Assembly: GCF_002949735.1 (NCBI RefSeq)
Contig: NZ_CP026681.1
Span: 4,804,001-4,868,000, forward strand
DNA: 64,000 bases
Direction of reading: 5' to 3'
DNA from: Nostoc sp. 'Peltigera membranacea cyanobiont' N6
Lineage (GTDB): Bacteria > Cyanobacteriota > Cyanobacteriia > Cyanobacteriales > Nostocaceae
Shown here: piece after piece, positions 62,173-64,000 of the stretch
Position numbering within the stretch: position 1 is the first letter of the stretch
Layout of the letters: the number at the start of each line of letters is the position of its first letter
Notes under the pieces: generated by a model
Database searches by the model: none
Told to the model about the DNA's origin: nothing
Seen by the model: only the letters and a program-made list of their open reading frames with translations
Program-made: the position numbers and the translations under genes

Positions 62173-62817
62173 CTAATTTACTTCATAGCGCTTTAACAGC
62201 ATAAGCAAAAACTCAGCAGCTGTCAGATAACCTTTGGGTGGAGAAATTTCAATTAATGAATCTACCCACCAGCCTTGTACACTTTGGAGGGTAGATGCAG
62301 AACGGCTTTTTGTCAGACATTGCCACATAAATAAATGATCGACTGCTGGTTGAGCATAAAAGTTATTCTGCCCACTACCCAGCAAACTAGAACTCCAATG
62401 AGTAAAATAATCATGACTCATGCGATGAATTGGGAAATTACCCTGTAGTGGTACTCCCCATCCATCTATAGCAATAAATGCTTTGACAGAACCACCCAAG
62501 AGTTGCCACAAATGTGCTGCCCCGATCGCTCCAACTACGCCAGCGCTAAAGCTAATAAATATAATTGGCGATTTTAGAGAGTTGATCGAGCAATACCTGC
62601 GGTGAGCTACGCTAACGCGCAAGAACTGGAAAATGTGCAAAGCTGATAAAACTAAAACATCTTTACCTGGATAAATCAGTATATTTGCTGAGTTGTAGGC
62701 GATCGCGCCATCAGCAACCATATCTAATAATCCAACTTTAAAGCTTTCAGTTAATTCTGGCTCATGAATTCCAGGGCAAATAATTATACTTATCTCTCTA
62801 TTCTGAAAATTGCTCAT
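62173..62817 (-). CDS. hypothetical protein, possible alpha/beta-hydrolase fold
   Basis: I set the start at ATG 62817 (MSNFQNREISIIICPGIHEP) because the longer frame to 62901 is encoded by a dispersed palindromic repeat. The 214-residue product has IIICPGIHE near the N-terminus and FISFSAGVVGAIGAA near residue 88. The latter resembles the nucleophile elbow of alpha/beta hydrolases (SFSAG instead of GxSxG). A segment LRVSVAHRRYCSI is encoded by a Nostoc short repeat (CTGCGGTGAGCTACGCTAA on the plus strand near 62598). The function is unknown. Confidence 0.6.
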   Translation of the reverse strand: MSNFQNREISIIICPGIHEPELTESFKVGLLDMVADGAIAYNSANILIYPGKDVLVLSALHIFQFLRVSVAHRRYCSINSLKSPIIFISFSAGVVGAIGAAHLWQLLGGSVKAFIAIDGWGVPLQGNFPIHRMSHDYFTHWSSSLLGSGQNNFYAQPAVDHLFMWQCLTKSRSASTLQSVQGWWVDSLIEISPPKGYLTAAEFLLMLLKRYEVN

Positions 62818-62847
62818 TTGAAGATAAATTTTTGTACCTGAAAATTT

Positions 62848-62880
62848 AGATCCCCGACTTCTTAAAGAAGTCGGGGATCT
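62848..62880. repeat. 16-bp-stem perfect hairpin, GATCCCCGACTTCTT family
   Basis: AGATCCCCGACTTCTT pairs with AAGAAGTCGGGGATCT around a single A. It is a dispersed cyanobacterial repeat; a shorter relative is at 48167-48203. It lies between divergent genes, close to the start of the minus-strand gene. Confidence 0.85.
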
Positions 62881-63044
62881 GCACACCGCGACTTTTTCCA
62901 AATCAGACAGGATTGCTATCTATAAATATAGCCTTATTTTTACTGATAAATTATAGCTACTTCACATATTTTTCCGAAAGAATACTATTTTAAAAAAACC
63001 TTAACTTCAGCTATAAATATTATTAGATTATTCTTGTTATTCAA

Positions 63045-63602
63045 ATGATTATTTTTATAATTAGCTTTATATCTTTATTGCTAATAGTCTATATCGCCTC
63101 CTACAATAGTATAATTTATAAAAAAAATCAAGTTGATAATGCTTTTTTTAGCGTTGATGTGATTCTACAAAAAAGAAGCGATTTAATACCTAGACTTGTT
63201 ACCTTAGTTCAAATATATATGCAATTTGAGCAAAAAACATTGATAGAAATTAGCAGGCTCAGAAGTACAATAACTTCAAAAAATTTAAGTAATAATAGCC
63301 GAGTTGCCGTAGAAGACCAAATTTCGAGAACGTTAAACAAAATTATAGTAGCAGTGGAAGCATATCCCGAATTAAAAGCAAACGACCATTTTATCCAACT
63401 ACAATATTCATTGAATGAAGTAGAAGAACAACTTTCCGCCGCTAGGAGATTTTATAACTCTGCCGTAACTGAATACAATAACGCTGTAGAAATGTTTCCG
63501 ACAAACATTATAGCTTCGGGGATGAAATATCAATTAAAATTGCAGTTTAAAGCTAATCTTCAAGCTAGAGAAAATGTAAATATTCAAATAAATCCTAAGT
63601 AA
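63045..63602 (+). CDS. LemA family protein
   Basis: LemA proteins are membrane-anchored helical proteins of uncertain role. The 185-residue product has one N-terminal membrane helix (IIFIISFISLLLIVYIASYN). The typical LemA core follows: NQVDNAFFSVDVILQKRSDL near residue 28, AVEAYPELKAN near residue 102 and ARRFYNSAVTEYNNAVEMFP near 137. The gene is much richer in A+T than its neighbours. A cut-off gene follows after 17 bases, so the two are probably one operon. Confidence 0.9.
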   Translation: MIIFIISFISLLLIVYIASYNSIIYKKNQVDNAFFSVDVILQKRSDLIPRLVTLVQIYMQFEQKTLIEISRLRSTITSKNLSNNSRVAVEDQISRTLNKIIVAVEAYPELKANDHFIQLQYSLNEVEEQLSAARRFYNSAVTEYNNAVEMFPTNIIASGMKYQLKLQFKANLQARENVNIQINPK

Positions 63603-63619
63603 GTTTAGAGTTTAAAAAA

Positions 63620-64000
63620 ATGTCTAAATTTAATTCTGCACAAAATCAGGAATTATTAAACGGAATAGTGAAATTGTTAGAACATAAAAACTATAATTTA
63701 GTGCTTCAGATATTGGAAAAGTTTTTCCAAAATAATCCAGAAACCAATACAAAAGAATATTTGTATGCGCAAGTATTGCTTTTAGACGCATATCTATATA
63801 ATGGAAGCTTTGACAAGGCGATTAACTTATGCCAAGAACTAAGTAATAGTAAACATCAAACTACTAAAATTTTAGCACAGCGCTATCTCGGTGAAATATT
63901 TCCAGAAACTAAACCTCCAGAAACAAAATTATCGCTAAATTCAACCGAAAGTTCACTTACTTTTGCACAAGCCGCTGAACTTCTAAACACTGGATATCAA
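63620..64000 (+). CDS. TPR-like helical protein, 3' end outside window
   Basis: From ATG 63620 the frame is open to the window end (127 codons). The sequence shows paired helices typical of TPR-like repeats: LLEHKNYNLVLQILEKFFQN, then LLDAYLYNGSFDKAINLCQE. A less ordered region (PETKPPETKLSLN) comes next. It is AT-rich like lemA and lies 17 bases after it. No further domain can be named, because the rest is missing. Confidence 0.7.
   Translation, partial: MSKFNSAQNQELLNGIVKLLEHKNYNLVLQILEKFFQNNPETNTKEYLYAQVLLLDAYLYNGSFDKAINLCQELSNSKHQTTKILAQRYLGEIFPETKPPETKLSLNSTESSLTFAQAAELLNTGYQ

Overview
The window comes from a filamentous, heterocyst-forming cyanobacterium of the Nostoc/Anabaena type. 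Three observations support this. HIP1-type GCGATCGC octamers occur throughout. Intergenic spaces carry the short tandem heptamer repeats typical of Nostocales (GGGATTG-, TGGTCAT- and CTCCTGC-like). The window encodes HetR, photosystem I and II subunits, NDH-1 subunits and PEP-CTERM and TPS-type exoproteins. No tRNA, rRNA or CRISPR array was seen.

Layout. 1-6.5 kb: a cut-off XRE regulator with an ImmA/IrrE peptidase, small unknown genes, and an IS630-type element inserted exactly inside a HAD phosphatase gene, followed by a Uma2 nuclease. 6.7-12.4 kb: rpsB, tsf, an unknown gene and recG. 12.5-18.8 kb: methyltransferase, glycosyltransferase, CDF metal exporter, PhoA-type alkaline phosphatase with a small signal-anchor companion, PEP-CTERM protein. 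19-25.4 kb: argG, DedA, STAS protein, coiled-coil protein, rpsF, FAH-family enzyme, Tic20-like protein. 25.9-28.9 kb: a 1000-residue repeat protein.

29.1-33.8 kb is a photosynthesis block. psaI converges on the minus-strand run rubA-ycf48-psbE-psbF-psbL-psbJ (PSII assembly and cytochrome b559), and ndhC-ndhK-ndhJ runs the other way from a shared control region. psaI, psbF and psbJ, and the true starts of psbL, rubA, rpsB and rpsF, were worked out by direct translation. 34-41 kb: a small Cys-rich protein, a haemagglutinin-type exoprotein, a conserved unknown and a TPR/WD40 protein flanked by a partial duplication. 41.4-43.2 kb: moaA and rpsD, with what looks like an orphan IS605/TnpB right end (possible omega RNA) just upstream of rpsD.

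45-50.7 kb holds hetR, a 2.4-kb region without clear genes that carries a MITE, and an unusual coiled-coil/EamA transporter fusion. 51.3-62 kb: PiT phosphate permease, zinc dehydrogenase, GNAT acetyltransferase, two TerD genes, a PBP4-type peptidase, a TerB-like acidic protein, acetolactate synthase with a C-terminal zinc ribbon, and an MFS transporter. The window ends in an AT-rich stretch with lemA and a cut-off TPR-like gene.

Most of the window is ordinary chromosomal core. The unusual parts are the mobile-element structures (IS630 plus a related MITE, an IS605 remnant, a TAA-flanked MITE), the repeat invasion of coding sequences (recG, the phosphate permease, the 62.2-kb gene), and a few odd fusions (IlvB zinc ribbon, coiled-coil/DMT).
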